Shown: one piece after another, positions 50,455-64,000 of the stretch | How the letters are laid out: each line of letters opens with the position of its first letter | Position numbering within the stretch: the stretch's first letter is position 1 | Assembly: GCA_963170055.1 (NCBI GenBank) | Contig: CAUJGJ010000309.1 | Span: forward strand, 20,001-84,000 | Length of the DNA: 64,000 bases | Direction of reading: 5' to 3' | From: Halisarca cf. caerulea | Taxonomy: Eukaryota > Porifera > Demospongiae > Chondrillida > Halisarcidae | Made by a program: the position numbers and the translations under genes | The notes under the pieces: generated by a model | The model's input: the letters and a program-made list of their open reading frames with translations, nothing else | Database searches by the model: none | Told to the model about the DNA's origin: nothing

Positions 50455-50598
50455 ATCTGTCTATCCTTCCATAATTCGGACAAGTTATGCAGCCGCCATT
50501 TTCCTGCACACGGGTGACGATGGGTCTATGATGAGGTCGAGGCGCGAACAAGGGAGAAGCAAATCACAGAAAATAACATTCATGTACGTACAGTAGAC
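50455..50598. promoter_or_regulatory. Probable bidirectional promoter between FOCAD and SFI1
   Basis: 144 bp separate the inferred FOCAD start codon (- strand) and the SFI1 start codon (+ strand). It contains GCCGCCATTTT (50492-50502), a match to the YY1 site that commonly sits near metazoan transcription starts. A local rise in CpG (GGTCGAGGCGCGAAC) and a GTGACG word are also present. No TATA box at a suitable place. Functional sharing is inferred. Confidence 0.6.
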
Positions 50599-62260
<11,662 letters not shown>

Positions 62261-62407
62261 GTAAGCATTGCATTATGCCAATACATACATACAAAGTTTC
62301 TGTTTTTGGTCCTCAGTGGATTGTGTATGTGTGTGCATCTAAAGTATGTACGTAGTTGTAAGACAATTAAAATGTTTGTTTGCTTTAGAATGTGTACTTC
62401 CATCTAC

Positions 62408-62578
62408 AGTGAAACCTCTATTAAAGGATACCAATGCTCTGCTCCATTTGAAGTCCCTCACACTGACACATGTACATTTAAAAACTCTGAAATAAGGACA
62501 TATACATATAACATGCCAGCTTACTGCAGTCCCAATGGTGTCCTTATTCAAGAGATTTCACTGTTTATAGTGGGCTCT
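62408..62578. mobile_element. Pogo/Tigger-like MITE
   Basis: Left CAGTGAAACCTCTATTAAAG and right TTCAAGAGATTTCACTG, with GGATACC/GGTGTCCTT and AATAAGGAC units inverted internally. Lies about 150 bp after the last visible SFI1 exon. Confidence 0.75.
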
Positions 62579-62649
62579 GTATGATTCATACATACTTACT
62601 TGTGTATTTTGTTTTCTATGATTTTATTTTAATTTGTGTATTGGTTTGG

Positions 62650-62657
62650 TTGTGTGT

Positions 62658-62688
<31 letters not shown>

Positions 62689-62690
62689 TG
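62650..62690. repeat. TG microsatellite running into poly-G
   Basis: About 20 bp of TG followed by about 17 G. Confidence 0.9.
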
Positions 62691-62934
62691 CATACATGCA
62701 TACATTTGTGAACAAGGTCATCTCAAGTATCACATTATTATCTAAGGTCAACTAGAGTATCATAATATTCTGATGAATGTTTCAGTACAGTAAGATTGTC
62801 CCTACTGAGACTACACTCTTAGAAAGCTGTCCAAACAGTCTTCCTAAATGGAGTAGTGTACATTTAATGCTATATATGAATATGATTGTGATTAGGACAT
62901 GTAAAATTAATTTTGTAGAAAGATTTTTTTAAAA

Positions 62935-63805
62935 TAAAAGTCAGTGAGCACGCTGGGTTCAAACCCTGACCAAAATATTGTGATCTATCAAGTAAAGCAT
63001 GTATGTTCAGTATAAACACATGTACAACCATTGTGTTGCTATGGGACTTAATCTAGTGGCGGTCTGGTTCTATACAGACATGCACTCCCAATCTAATTGT
63101 GCCATATAGGTTTGTATCATCTTTTTACTAGTCTTGTTTCAATTCAACATTCTTGTATAGCATTAATAGCTAGCATCTGTCCACAGATATAAGGAATATA
63201 CTTGCATACATGCCTTTGATTGAAAAAAACAAAAAAAAACGTAGTGGCCTGGTCAATTTTCAAAGATGTCCAAGACCAGAAACATATTATTTACTTTGTG
63301 TGGCCTTAGTAAATGTAAAGTTAGCCTTACAGTACAACAAGATTTTCTGGAGAGTGCCTCAGAGGGAATTCCACCATATACATAGTTTTAAACTGTCTCT
63401 GATTTTGCAGGACATTCCCCAAAAATACAGTATATGTAGGCCACACAAAGTAATATGTAATAAGTAAGTAATAATTATGTTTCTGGTCTTGTACATCTTT
63501 GAAAAGTGACCAGGCCACCAGGGTTTCGATTTTATTTTTTTCAATCTAGTATATGTCTTATATCTGTGTTATATGCTAGCTATTAATGCTATACAAGAAT
63601 GTTGAATGGAAACAAGACTAGTTAAAAGATGATACAAACCTATATGGCACAATTGGATTGGGAGTGCATGTCTGTATAGAACCAGACAGCCACTAGACTA
63701 AGTCCCATAGCAACACAATGGTTGTGCATGTGTTCATGTTGAGCACACATGCTTTACTTGATAGATTACAATATTTTGGTCAGGGTTTGAACCCAGTGTA
63801 TTCAC
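62935..63805. repeat. Large inverted repeat, about 375-bp arms
   Basis: The left arm (about 62935-63310) and right arm (about 63436-63805) are inverted copies separated by about 125 bp. Matching words in order: GGGTTCAAACCCTGACCAAA / TTTGGTCAGGGTTTGAACCC; GTTGCTATGGGACTTA; ATACAGACATGCACTCCCAA; AGGTTTGTATCATCTTTT; TAGCATTAATAGCTAGCAT; TGGCCTGGTCA; TTTGTGTGGCCT. Arms look roughly 85-90% identical by eye. No transposase. It could be a foldback transposon or an inverted duplication. Confidence 0.9.
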
Positions 63806-64000
63806 TGACTTTTCTTTTTAAAAAATTCCTTTTCATTTTTTACCACAAAGATTGACCAGAAAGGGGACCAGAAACATAAAATTAATTTTGCATGGCCTTA
63901 AAGTATCTGTCCTGCTTTCCCTGAAAACTTCTACAAGTGTCCTACACAATTGCTTTTTGTGCTATTCTGGTGTTACAAACTGTCAAATGTCCGTTTGTTT

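Noticed and set aside
62950..62970. GGGTTCAAACCC as an internal tRNA/SINE B box
   Set aside because: No matching A box at the right distance on the same strand and no cloverleaf; the word is also nearly self-complementary, so chance is likely.

Overview
This is a eukaryotic, animal-type window. It holds three intron-rich protein-coding genes with canonical GT/AG splice sites, set in AT-rich non-coding DNA that is crowded with CA/TG microsatellites, terminal-inverted-repeat (TIR) elements and decayed retrotransposons. There is no operon structure and no bacterial signal. The gene content (animal-type DLST, FOCAD and SFI1) fits a metazoan. The moderate intron sizes, R2-like retroelement debris and general texture suggest a marine invertebrate, possibly a sponge. 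That taxonomic guess is an inference with low confidence.

Layout. (1) 403-14041, + strand: DLST, the E2 succinyltransferase of the 2-oxoglutarate dehydrogenase complex. Twelve exons were recovered with consistent reading phase and a stop codon; the extreme N-terminus lies off the left edge or was not found. Its introns carry a deleted Tc1/mariner element, several miniature inverted-repeat elements (MITEs) and long CA repeats. (2) 14420-20810, + strand: two decayed copies of a non-LTR retrotransposon with a C-terminal zinc knuckle and a restriction-like endonuclease domain. The first copy is interrupted by a foldback element with a clean target duplication. (3) 20811-24190: intergenic, with one more retroelement remnant near 23.1 kb on the - strand. 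(4) 24193-50454, - strand: FOCAD (focadhesin), with 36 exons placed and one or two small exons unresolved. Its first intron (about 7.5 kb) holds two further retroelement copies of a second lineage in opposite orientations. (5) 50599-62260, + strand: an SFI1-type centrin-binding repeat protein with 31 exons placed, probably continuing past the last exon I can see. (6) 62261-64000: MITEs and a large inverted repeat.

FOCAD and SFI1 are arranged head to head, with only about 145 bp between their start codons and a YY1-like GCCGCCATTTT motif between them, so they probably share a bidirectional promoter. The three genes have unrelated jobs (TCA cycle; focadhesin/HEAT-like scaffold; centrosome), and nothing suggests a common pathway. 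No tRNA, rRNA or CRISPR array was recognised. The most unusual non-genic material is the repeat fraction: at least eight mobile-element families can be recognised by internal comparison, two of them with diagnostic target-site duplications.
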